From: Bacteroidota bacterium | GTDB taxonomy: Bacteria > Bacteroidota > Bacteroidia > AKYH767-A > OLB10 | DNA: 64,000 nucleotides | Assembly: GCA_016714535.1 (NCBI GenBank) | Contig: JADKDR010000002.1 | Coordinates: forward strand, 434,001 to 498,000 | Reading direction: 5' to 3' | Part shown: in pieces, positions 44,424 to 54,700 of the stretch | Numbering within the stretch: the stretch's first letter is position 1 | Layout: every line of letters starts with the position of its first letter | Translations under genes and position numbers: made by a program | The notes under the pieces: generated by a model | What the model was told of the DNA's origin: nothing | Seen by the model: the letters and a program-made list of their open reading frames with translations, nothing else | Database searches by the model: none

Positions 44424-45551
44424 TTAAAAAATTAATATTGGGTGTAACGGAATCAGAATGGTGCAAATGGTGCCTGTAGCATTTCCGGCTGTGTCTGTCA
44501 AATCAGCAATATTAAGCGCGCCTGTTTTACCTTCAACAGTTTTATAATAGTTGAGCCTTTCATTTAAATTAAGTAACGCTTTCGATTGGTGCCCTGTTTT
44601 TTTGTTTGTAAGTGACGATTGCTTGCGGCCAATACCATTATCTGCTATCGTTATATTGAGTGTGTCGTTTGTTGCGCTAATGGTAATATCAAGTTTTTTA
44701 ACCCCTTCCTTTTTTGCCAGCCCGTGCCATATAGCGTTTTCTATTAGCGGTTGCAGCATCATAGTAGCAATGTAGGTGTTAGGTTGCACGATCGCTTCAT
44801 CAACAATTATCTTATAATGCAGGGTATTCCTCAATCTTAGGTTTTCAAGTTCAATGTATTGGGTTATAAATTCAATTTCTTTATCCAATGTAATTAATGC
44901 TGATTGGCTATGATTGCCAGCAAGTTTGAAAAGAGTTTTTAATTGCACCGTATATTTTGAAGCATCATCTAATTTGTTTTGATCTAGGCAAAATCGAATT
45001 GCGCTCAATACATTAAACATGAAGTGGGGATCCATTTGTGCTGTGAGGCTTTGTAATAAAAGTTGATGATTTAGTTTTTCTAGTTCTAGTTTGTGCTTAC
45101 TATTGGCTTTGTTCAGTTCCAATAATACACCATGCCTTTTTCGTTGTAGCCGATTTTGATAAATAACCATACCAATTAATAAGGCAATCGAAAAAAGTAA
45201 AATCGATATCAACAAGATGTTTTTTCTGATGCGGTCAGCATTGAGTTCCAGTTCGCTGTTTGTGGTAATCAAATTCTTATTTCGTTTTTCCACAGCAATA
45301 AGATCAAGCCGTTTGCTATGATACGCCACCGTTGAATCATAATTCGCATTCATGCGAATGTGCTTTAACGAATCAATTGCTTTAGCAATTTTAATAGCTG
45401 ATTGGTACTGACCGGAATTAATTGATTGTGCTTCGAGGTGGGATAAGGAGTCCAGGACAATTGCATTATTATCTGCAACTATGCCTTCTTGAGATATTTG
45501 ACCTTGGCAAAGCTTGCCAATCAAAACGAATATGAAAAAACCGGTTCGCAT
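44424..45551 (-). CDS. LytS/HisKA_7TM-like (HPK7/8) sensor histidine kinase
   Basis: 375 residues from ATG 45551. A signal peptide (MRTGFFIFVLIGKLCQGQ), a short periplasmic helical part, a transmembrane helix (about residues 111-131) and a coiled linker precede the kinase. The H-box is QMDPHFMFNVLSA, with phospho-accepting H176. The N-box MMLQPLIENAIWHGLAKKEG and the G-box ADNGIG are intact. It should autophosphorylate and pass phosphate to a LytTR-type response regulator, but none is in this window. The dead paralogue follows after 2 bases, so the two are translated together. I rejected an extension to 45617 because it precedes the signal peptide. Confidence 0.88.
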   Translation of the reverse strand: MRTGFFIFVLIGKLCQGQISQEGIVADNNAIVLDSLSHLEAQSINSGQYQSAIKIAKAIDSLKHIRMNANYDSTVAYHSKRLDLIAVEKRNKNLITTNSELELNADRIRKNILLISILLFSIALLIGMVIYQNRLQRKRHGVLLELNKANSKHKLELEKLNHQLLLQSLTAQMDPHFMFNVLSAIRFCLDQNKLDDASKYTVQLKTLFKLAGNHSQSALITLDKEIEFITQYIELENLRLRNTLHYKIIVDEAIVQPNTYIATMMLQPLIENAIWHGLAKKEGVKKLDITISATNDTLNITIADNGIGRKQSSLTNKKTGHQSKALLNLNERLNYYKTVEGKTGALNIADLTDTAGNATGTICTILIPLHPILIF

Positions 45552-45621
45552 AAACTGATTCTTAAAAATACCCGGTGAATATTGGAAACTTAATACAGGA
45601 AAACTAATCGTTGGCACAAAC

Positions 45622-45753
45622 TCAAGAGCTAAGTTTTTCCTTTACCTTAATGCCGGTAACAAAATACTTATCTATTTCGCATTTGTTTTCATATGGGTTA
45701 CGTTGCGATATGGTTAATTCACCCTGTCTTTTATTATTGTTTATTACAGCCAT
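45622..45753 (-). pseudogene. C-terminal fragment of a nucleotide cyclase
   Basis: A 43-codon frame (ATG 45753, TGA 45622-45624) ends YENKCEIDKYFVTGIK plus a short tail. It closely matches the end of the cyclase gene downstream (AKNKGEIDMYFVQGLK). No catalytic residues remain. It appears to be the tail of a lost second cyclase copy, though a genuine small protein cannot be excluded. Confidence 0.4.
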
Positions 45754-46566
45754 AATTAGGAATACATGGATGTTGATTACACCTCACGTGCGCGAGGTTC
45801 ATTGTTGTATTTGTTCTTTTTAAAAAAGCATAAAAAATTGTATGTGTGCACATAATTGATAAGGAATTAAAATATTATTAAATAAGGAGTTGTAGTTTAG
45901 TAATGTTGTTAAAGCTGGCCACAAGCCAGCATGGTCGCGCATCCCGGCAATAGTAAATTAATAAATGGTGGTATTTCGTACATACTTATTAATGTATATT
46001 TGGTAAATATTAAAAAAAATAAATAAGAAGCAAATATATATTGTATGCATTTTCTTGTAAAATAAGTTGGTTTGTGTTGTATAAAATCATAGCAAAACGA
46101 AGTGAAAGTTTATTCTAATTAAACATCTTGTCCTTCCAATACCACCAATTTAATTTCCCTTTTTAGTATTTTTTTCTGTGGCAAAATATGCGACACAACG
46201 AGAAGTGTACAGCATACAAATGTCGTGTCTTATTCTGGTGATGGTATTTAAGTAGGGGGTAGTATATGCCATTCCACTATCCACATATACACTGTCGGTT
46301 AAATAAAAATTTAATTGTCGGTATAAATTTTATCGCACTCTATTATTTTATTGGCAATGGTAAAGTACTTGCTTGCACTGCCGGATGCGGTGCTCTTAAT
46401 GTAAAACTTTTAAAGTTAATTTTCTAAAAAAAACAAAAATATGATTGATGCAGCTTTTTTTTAAAAATAAAGTAGATATTAATTATGATTGCTATTAAAA
46501 AAAAGGTATTTGCTTTTAAAATATTTTAATGAATAGGACACTGCTTCATACGGGTTTGCGAAAGCA
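45754..46566. other. AT-rich non-coding stretch
   Basis: About 800 bases without a convincing gene. It holds one perfect hairpin, GCTGGC-CACAA-GCCAGC at 45914-45930, which lacks a T tract and so is not a clear terminator. No RNA gene or repeat is recognised. The region separates the kinase pair from the cyclase gene and may carry regulatory sites or decayed coding sequence. Confidence 0.4.
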
Positions 46567-48225
46567 CTATTTTAACCCTTGAACAAAGTACATATCTATT
46601 TCGCCTTTGTTTTTAGCTTGTACTTTACCACGGTGAATACAATGAAAGCTATTCTTAATCAATTCATAAGTAGTACCACTGATGTTCACTTTTCCAACCT
46701 CGCCACTACTTTCCATACGCGATGCAGTGTTTACCGTGTCGCCCCAAATATCGTAAGCGAATTTTTTAATCCCTACAATCCCAGCTACTGCCGGACCGGT
46801 ATGAATTCCTAATCGCAGTTCGAAAAATGGAAGTCCTTTTGCTTCTCTGTCAATTTTATTTTTTTCAATAAACTGTTGCATCTCTAATCCGGCCTTTACA
46901 ACATCATGCGCATGCGTTTCATTTTTTACAGGCAAACCACCGGCACACATATAGGCATCACCAATGGTTTTTATTTTTTCAATGTTATGCCGGGTTACTA
47001 TTTTGTCAAACTCACTGTAACAGCTATTAATTTCTGCAACCAACTCTTCGGGCGTAAGTTTTTCTGCGGCTTGTGTAAAATTTTTGAAGTCGGTAAACAG
47101 AACGGAAATCAAATCAAAACTCTTGGCTTTGGCAGAACCGGTTGCTTTTAATTCTTCGGCTGTTTCGGCTGGTAAGATGTTCAGCAATAATTCATCGCTG
47201 CGTTTTTTCTCTTTGGCTATTCGTATTCGTTGTTTTAAAAATATGGATGCAAATAGAGCAACGATTGCAAAGCCTCCAATAAATCCATTGCGAACCAACT
47301 TTTGTCTTCTTATTTCTTGTTGTTGTAATTCTTTGTCTTTGGTAAGCAATGAAATCTCGCCTTCCTTTTTATCAAGTTCGTAAGTAAACGAAAGGGTTCC
47401 TAGTTTTTTATCGGTTTCAATATTGTATAAGGTGTCTTTTATATTTAATAGTAAGGTTTGATATTTATATGCATTGCTATAGTCGGCAAGTTTTCCATAC
47501 GATTCGCTCAACCCTTGGTATGCATCTTTTAGTTCAGCGTTTGCATTTAGTATGATAGCGCTATCTTTTGCTTGTGTAAAATATTTTATAGCCAGGTTTG
47601 CTTCACCTTGCTGCTGATGTGTTTTAGCAATTGAAACTAATGATTGGGCCACATCTAATTGCGCACCTAAATTTTTTGCAATTTCATACGCTTCTTCTTG
47701 GTTTTGAAGTGCCTTTTCAAATTCTCCTTGTTTTGCATATACCTTACCCATAAGGTTAAGGGTGTAAGGAATATTTTCGGAACCTTCTTGCGCTGCCACG
47801 GCCTTCTTAAGATACATAAGTGCCGAGTCGTTTTTTTGTTTCACAAAATATATCTCACCCACATTTGCCAAGGCGGTACCTAAAACATCTAGCGCACCAA
47901 TGTTTTCGGAGATCTTTATTCCTTTTAAATAATACTCAATTGCCTTATTATGCGTAGCTACTTTATTATAGTACACACCACCAATATTAATACAAACTGT
48001 TGCCAGGCGCAGCGAATCATTTATCTCTTCCGAAATTTTTAATGCCTGTAAATAATAATCCAATGCATTGGCATCATCACCCTGATTAAAATAAATGGCA
48101 CCGAGGTTGCTCAATATGTTGGCCATTCCTGCTTTATCGCCTACTTCTTCAAAAACCTTTTTCGACTCGGTCCAATGTTCAATAGCATTTAAGTACTCTC
48201 CCTGCATATAGCTTACAATGCCCAA
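46567..48225 (-). CDS. TPR-coupled class III adenylate cyclase, main part (frameshifted)
   Basis: The bulk of the cyclase: periplasmic TPR repeats (GMANILSNLGAIYFNQGDDANALDYY and others), a transmembrane helix (RNGFIGGFAIVALFASIFL), a linker and a class III catalytic domain at the C-terminus. Both metal-binding Asp are present (ISVLFTDFKNFT and KIKTIGDAYM). Purine-specifying positions fit adenylate cyclase (K in EKIKTIG, D in YDIWGDTVNTASRME). The transition-state Arg lies in NTASRME. It probably makes cAMP in response to a periplasmic signal. The first ~90 residues, with the signal peptide, lie in another frame at 48261-48497. The ATG at 48225 is therefore an internal Met-coding or start-like codon. 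Confidence 0.9.
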   Translation of the reverse strand: MGIVSYMQGEYLNAIEHWTESKKVFEEVGDKAGMANILSNLGAIYFNQGDDANALDYYLQALKISEEINDSLRLATVCINIGGVYYNKVATHNKAIEYYLKGIKISENIGALDVLGTALANVGEIYFVKQKNDSALMYLKKAVAAQEGSENIPYTLNLMGKVYAKQGEFEKALQNQEEAYEIAKNLGAQLDVAQSLVSIAKTHQQQGEANLAIKYFTQAKDSAIILNANAELKDAYQGLSESYGKLADYSNAYKYQTLLLNIKDTLYNIETDKKLGTLSFTYELDKKEGEISLLTKDKELQQQEIRRQKLVRNGFIGGFAIVALFASIFLKQRIRIAKEKKRSDELLLNILPAETAEELKATGSAKAKSFDLISVLFTDFKNFTQAAEKLTPEELVAEINSCYSEFDKIVTRHNIEKIKTIGDAYMCAGGLPVKNETHAHDVVKAGLEMQQFIEKNKIDREAKGLPFFELRLGIHTGPAVAGIVGIKKFAYDIWGDTVNTASRMESSGEVGKVNISGTTYELIKNSFHCIHRGKVQAKNKGEIDMYFVQGLK

Positions 48226-48260
48226 ATGTTTTTCAGCTAAGGCGATGCCTTTTTTATAGT

Positions 48261-48497
48261 TTATTTTTTCAGCAAGTTTTTTTGCGTCTGCAGCAAGCTT
48301 GCAGCCGCTTCAGGGCTCGAGTTAAAGTACGTTTTCGTTAATGTATTGAGCAAGTTAACTTTTGTACTGTCGTCCTTGGTGATATTTATTAATTTACGAA
48401 GGCTATCACTTTCTGAATTTTGACAATATGAGTTTGATACGGTTAGTAGCCCGGCCGTTAAAACTAAAAGTAAAATCCATTTAGACAAGGTGTGCAT
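48261..48497 (-). CDS. Adenylate cyclase, N-terminal part with signal peptide (frameshifted)
   Basis: MHTLSKWILLLVLTAGLLTV starts a signal peptide and is followed by SESDSLRKLINITKDDSTKV and a first TPR helix. The frame breaks near 48300: adding one A to the coding strand gives EAAAKLAADAKKLAEKINYK, continuing into GIALAEKHLGIVSYMQGEY of the main part. The true protein thus has about 643 residues and runs from 48497 to 46567. The short out-of-frame end (NLLKK) is an artefact. Confidence 0.85.
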   Translation of the reverse strand: MHTLSKWILLLVLTAGLLTVSNSYCQNSESDSLRKLINITKDDSTKVNLLNTLTKTYFNSSPEAAASLLQTQKNLLKK

Positions 48498-48710
48498 TTA
48501 AAGTCGGCTAATGTATAAAATATTGAGAGTAGGTTTATGATTTATATCTTGAAATTATAAGATTACGAAAATTTGATTAAATGGAAGTGTCTTTCAAGAT
48601 ACTTGCAGCACAAAAGCATTTGCTGGCACAACGGTTATATTTTGATAATTTGCCTATGAAAAATTCAGATCACTTTAAACCAAAAGACGATAAAACTTAA
48701 ATTACATATA

Positions 48711-48733
48711 AAGGGCACCAAATTGGTGCCCTT
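48711..48733 (-). terminator. Hairpin terminator of the giant surface-protein gene
   Basis: AAGGGCACC (48711-48719) and GGTGCCCTT (48725-48733) form a 9-bp stem with a 5-base loop, 28 bases after the stop of the giant gene on the minus strand. The minus-strand T tract is weak (TTTATATG). A run GATTTTT on the plus side would suit either direction. Confidence 0.6.
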
Positions 48734-48760
48734 GATTTTTGCCTTAAAGTGTTACGCTCG

Positions 48761-51700
48761 TTATTCTCGTTCTTTTTGAATTTGTATTCTGCGATGTGCA
48801 AGGCCTTCTTTACAATGCAACTCAACCATGTATGTGCCAGGGGCAAGTAAAGCGCCATCTATTTTCATTAAATTTTGGCCTTCGCTTACGTTAAATTGCT
48901 GTTGCAGCATTTTTGCTCCCATCATATTATATACCGTAATTGTTGCTTCCTGCGCTTCTATTTCGCTCCAGAAGTCTACTGTAAAATATCGATCTGACGG
49001 CACAGGGAATAAATTAAAACTAAAGGCTTTTGTTTCAGCCAGTCCTTCACGACAAGTAAATGACACGGCTAAGGAGCCCTGCAAACTCGAACCGCAAGTA
49101 CTCATAGTTGTCACCTTAATTTGTCCGTTTATATTTCCCCAATTTACAGTAATGCTATTGGTTCCTTGTCCACTTACGATGGTGCTTCCTGGTACCACTA
49201 CCCAGTTATAGCTGGATACTCCAGGTAATACAGCTACCGAATACACCACACCTTGCTGATTTTGACATGCAGTGTTGGTGCCAATTATGGAAGGTTGCGC
49301 ATACATGCTATACAGCGCTTTGTTACGAAATGCACTTGAGCCACAATTATTATTTGCCTTTACTCTTAAATTACCATGAGCCACAAAGTTTACAAAGTTT
49401 ACGACTATTGTATTAGTTCCTTGTCCTGAAACTATGCTGCAACCTGCCGGTGCAACCCAGGTATAACTGGTAGCTCCTGTTACCGATGGTATACTAAAGG
49501 TTACATTGTTTCTTACTCTGCAAACACTAACTATACCAGTAATAGGAGCAGGCATAGCCGGAGTTGCTATAGAGCCATTTACAACGGAGCTTGCACTAAC
49601 GGTACAGCCACGGCTATCTGTAACGGTTACGGTATAGGTTCCGTTTAATACCCCTGTTTGCGCTTTGGTGGTAGCCCCACTATTCCACAAGTACGTGTAA
49701 GGACTTACTCCACCTGATGGCACAGCTGTAACACTTCCATTATTGAAACCGCATATTGGATGGGTGGTTTTAATAATAGTATTCATTACCATAGGTATCA
49801 CAACGTTTAGCGTGGCAAGATAAGAGCATCCGTTTGCATCGGTAACCGTATAGGTTTTAATACCGGCAGTTTGATTGTTAAATACCCCTGTGCCTAAATA
49901 AGGGCTTGTACCACCGGAGGCAGCAACGGTAACAGTGGTGCTGGTTGCATTACATGCAACCGGTGATGGCGTAGCAGCAGCAAACAGTAATGATGGTTGA
50001 GTTATGCTTCCGCTAACAGTCGAGGTGCAACCATTGCCATCTGTAACGGTGTAGTTATACGCTCCTGCATTTACTGTGAAAGTTCCGGTGCCGCTATACG
50101 GTAATACACCGCCAATTGCAGAAACTACTACAGTGGTTGTGCCACCATTGCATGCTATGGTGCCGGCTGTTCCAGAAGCAACCAACGCTGCAGGTGCCCA
50201 AACGGTTCCTGTAACCTCGAAGGTGCAACCATTGTTATCCGTAATTGTAAAGCTGTATGGACCCGCAGTAACCGTATGTGGCCCTGTATTGGTATAAGGT
50301 GCTTCACCTCCCGATGGGATAATAGTAAGCGATGTACTATTGCCATGACAAGAGATGGTACCTACATTTACGGTAGCTGATAGTGATGCCGGTTGATTAA
50401 TATTTCCTGAAATAAGGGAAGTACAGCCGTTGTTGTCAGTTACCGTATAAGCATACGGTCCTGCGTTTACTGTAAAGTTGCCGGTGCCACCATATGGTGC
50501 ACTACCACCTGTTGCCGAAACATTAATTGTGGTACTGCCACCATTGCAAGCAATAGTGCCTGCTGAAGCAGAAGCCTGTAACAATGCAGGTTCAGTAACA
50601 ACACCTGCTACTTCGAAAGTACAGCCATTGGCATCGGTGACAATAAAGCTATAAGGACCCGCTGAAACAATATGCGGGCCTGCATTACTATATGGTGCAG
50701 TACCTCCCGAAGGGGATATGGTCAAGGTGGCACTTCCACCAAAGCAAGATATGGTACCGGTATTAGCAGTTGCTGTTAATGCGGCAGGTTCAGCTAATAT
50801 GCCTGTTGCCATTCTTGTGCAACCATTCATATCTGTAATGGTGTAACTATATGGCCCTGCATTTACTGTAAAGGTGCCTTCGCCTGTATAGGGTGCAACG
50901 CCTCCGCTACCGCTTATCGTAATGGTAGTAGCATCACCATGACATCCAATAGTTCCGGCTGTTGCATTTACTTCAAGTAGTGCAGGTTCTGTAATGGTGC
51001 CGCTTACCTGACGGGTACATCCATTCGCATCTGTAACGGTGTATGTATATGGTCCGGCCGCAACGGTAAAAATACCATCTCCGGTATAAGGCGCAGTGCC
51101 GTAGGAAGCTGCAATGTTTAGTGATGTTGAGTCGCCCTTACATAGAATAGTACCAGCAGTTGCAGCTGCAGTTATAGAAGAATCAACCGTAAGCGTTCCG
51201 CTTACATACGCAACAATATAATTTGCAGGAGTTTTAAGAACCAGGCCTGCGGGCACTATTTGATAAATGCCTGCATCAAGATTGCCACTTCCCATTGTAT
51301 TGCTGGCTGAATCAAGTATAGCAAACACAACAGCAGATGAGCTATCAACCACATTACTGTCTGCATCTTCAAAAATGTAATTGGTTTTCGTATGCGTATA
51401 TTGTGGTTGAACACCATCGCATCCTGCGTTAGTGTCTTCGGCATTTACATATAACGTTGCAGGTAATACGGTAAGCGTTCCAATATTATAAGTCGCCTCA
51501 TAATTTTCGTTGAGTAATGCCCCTGGTACAATGGCGTGTGTGCCAGCGTGCAAACCTGTTATAACACTTATCGTATTAAATGTTAACGAATCATTTACCG
51601 GTGCATTAACATCATCTTCATCGATAATAGCAACCACTTGTTGGTCTGCCGAATCTTCTATGGTTGAGCTATTAACCACCGCACGTGCATTTACCACTGC

Positions 51701-54700
51701 CCGCGCATTTACTATGGCACGTGCATTTACTACTGCCCGCGCATTCACAATTGCCCGCGCATTTACTACCGCCCTTGCGTTTACCACCGCCCGCGCATTT
51801 ACAAGTGTTGCTGTATCTGGGTTTTCCTGATAATTAAATACACTTGCTGTAGCCACATCTACCACCGTATTGGTATCAACTACTTGCCATGTGCCATTTA
51901 CTATAGCTCTTGCATTTACTACCGCCCTTGCATTTACTACGGCTCTGGCACTTGCCATAAAGCTTAAATGCTCGATATCTGCATTTACAAGTGTGCGGCC
52001 ATTAACAACTGCACGTGCATCAACAAGTGCAATGGTTGGGGCAAGATCTTTTTTATGTTTAGCCTCAATGCTATCTTCGAAAAGAGTAAGTTCATTCAAC
52101 GCAATATGGGTTGAATCAAACGCATATTTAAAAGTCATGCTATCGGGATATTCGCCATAGGTAATGGTTATATCATCAGGCGTAATAAGAACAGGCATCT
52201 TTCCTATTACCAGTGGCCCATCGGTAAAGTTATAATTATACACACTGTTAAGCGCGACAGCTTCACTATCGGTTATATTTGTAATGTTGCTCAGTGCACG
52301 TATGTAGTAGAAGCCTATATTGCTTGATGAGGTGGCATTGGTCTCATACGTAATATCCGAAAGACCGAGGCTGTCTTCGTCTATTCCTAGCGAATCTATG
52401 GATACACCATTTATTGTAACGGTGTGTGTAAACGTTGGATTCTCTTCGCCATATCTCCGGGTTTTATAGTCGCATGTTACTACTACATTTTTTGGCGGAG
52501 AGGTTAAGAAATATAAACTATCGCTAACGCCACCATCGAGCCCGCTTGGCGACTTAGCAGGGTTGCAAACCGTTAATGGTGGGTTGCCTACAAATGGCGG
52601 AATCCAGGCACTTAATAATCCAGTGCCACTAACATCAGCAGGCAGTGTGTCATATTGGAAAATAACACATGCAGAGTCACTAAAGTATGCTCCTGTTATG
52701 GTCACTAAAACTGAATCAGGTCCGGGCGTTTGCGTAGTGTCGGCAATGGAGTATGCATCTACCAATGGGCGCGGATTACCTAATAATTGAAGTGCAGCAT
52801 CTGCTTGTATCAATCCGCTTCCGCTAATTACATCATAACCTGCACTTCCCATATCCATAGCTGTGCTTTGCAAATCAGAACGCATATCGTCAGGGTTATA
52901 CTCCTGATTATAGTATTTTCTTTTTGCTTCTATCATTAAAGCACCTACTGCGGCAGCATGCGGAGCAGCAGCCGAAGTGCCAAAGAAATTTGGGAATGCA
53001 TCATTATCCACATTGGGGGCACCAAGGTATACAGTGGTGTTTACACCATTGGGTCCAACTAAATCCGGCTTGTTTCTCGATTGGCCATCTATTAAGGTAC
53101 CACCACGAGATGAGAAAGCATTAGCAACCGGAGGATTTACACCATATGCAGGTGTATTAAAATACGAAGCAGCTCCAATAGTTATAGCACCTTCTGCATT
53201 TGCCTGTCCTACAATGGTTGCTGTGTCTTGCTGGTGCTCATTAATTACTCCTTCGCCACGGAATATGATATATTTTATTTTTATGTTGGATGTGCTTCCC
53301 CATTTACGGGTGATAATGATATTGGCATTAACCGTGTTGCGAACTACAAATGGAATAATTTCAACAGGGTCGCCCCATTGATTATCGCGATTGAATCCAA
53401 ACAAGCGATTGCCAAACTGATCAACCATAAAAATATCAAAATCATTTTGAGCCCCAGGTGCTTGCCCGAGCGAGTAGTAATTATCGTCCCAATGCAATGC
53501 AATGGTATAAGTGCCTTTTGGCAATGTAACACTTTGAAACACATCACCGCCTCCAAAATTATGCGCCATGCCAATAAATCCTGCTGGTGCTTGTATCGGG
53601 TTAAAGACAGCCTCGTACGATTTAGCTCCAAAGTTTCCTGCGGAAGTAAAATAAGCTATTCCATCATCTTTGGCCTTGTTAACAGCACGCGCAATCAACC
53701 CATCCTGAAAAAATGGCTCGGTAATATATGTTACATCATCTACAATAATATCACAACCTGCATCTGATAATTCAGTTACACCATCAGCAAAATTTCCGGT
53801 ACTTAAAAATCCCGAACGGAAAAACAATTCAGCATTGGGTGCAACATCATGTATAATCTGCAGCATGGCACGTCCTTCATCCGAGGCTCTGCCGTAGTCG
53901 TATTCTGCTAATACTACTACAGGCTTTTTATAGTTAGGATTAGTGTCTCCGGGTAAGTCTCCATTTTTAACATCATTAAAAGCCTGGTCTCCAAATTTCG
54001 TATTATAGCTATCGCTTATAACTCCAACTTTTACACCATCCCCACTCATTCCCCAGCCTATTCTGGCTGAATCACTTCGCATCGATTTATCACCTTGCGT
54101 ATACGCTAATCCCGTGCTTGCAAATGAACCTGTTATTGGCGGATAATACGGCCTTACAAAGTTGATCAGATTTGGCAGCGAATCTAACTTGACAAGATTT
54201 GCAATTGGATACATACCGGTAATGATTAATGTGGTATCGCCATTATCAATAATGTCCGACATACCATAAGGTGCAGTTTGTATTAAAGCCAACACCGAAT
54301 CATAGTAACCAATATTGCATATTACTTCAATGAGTACATCTCCCGCAACATTGTCAAGCAAGAACACTTCACTGGTTTGTGTGGTGTCAACAATTGAATC
54401 GGGAAAATAAAATAATCCTGTAAGTTCTGCACCAAGCAAACTACCGATGGTATCATTTACAGGTGGCTCATAGTATGGAATAATACAGTTGGTTAAAAAT
54501 GCGGCTATCGAGTCAGTCATGGAGCAACCATTAATATCTGTAACGGTTACTGTATACAATGCAGCATACATGGTATCAATGGTTGCGGTGGTTGTGCCAT
54601 CGCTCCATAAGTATGTATATGGTGGTGTACCTCCACTAACACTTGGTGTAACTGAAGTATAGCCCGCACTATCTTCAACACAAATTACTGCAGTATCGCC

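Noticed and set aside
45914..45930. Rho-independent terminator
   Set aside because: The stem is perfect but short, with no T tract on either strand; reported only as a hairpin in the intergenic entry.
51671..51810. Possible CRISPR array because of regular short repeats
   Set aside because: The units are directly adjacent 18-mers with no unique spacers, and they are in frame within a coding sequence.
51510..52160. Plus-strand open frames with an F-T-T-A-R-A-like repeat opposite the hexapeptide blocks
   Set aside because: They are the mirror of the 18-bp repeat in the sense gene: periodic composition keeps the antisense frame open. No start signal, promoter or export signal supports them.
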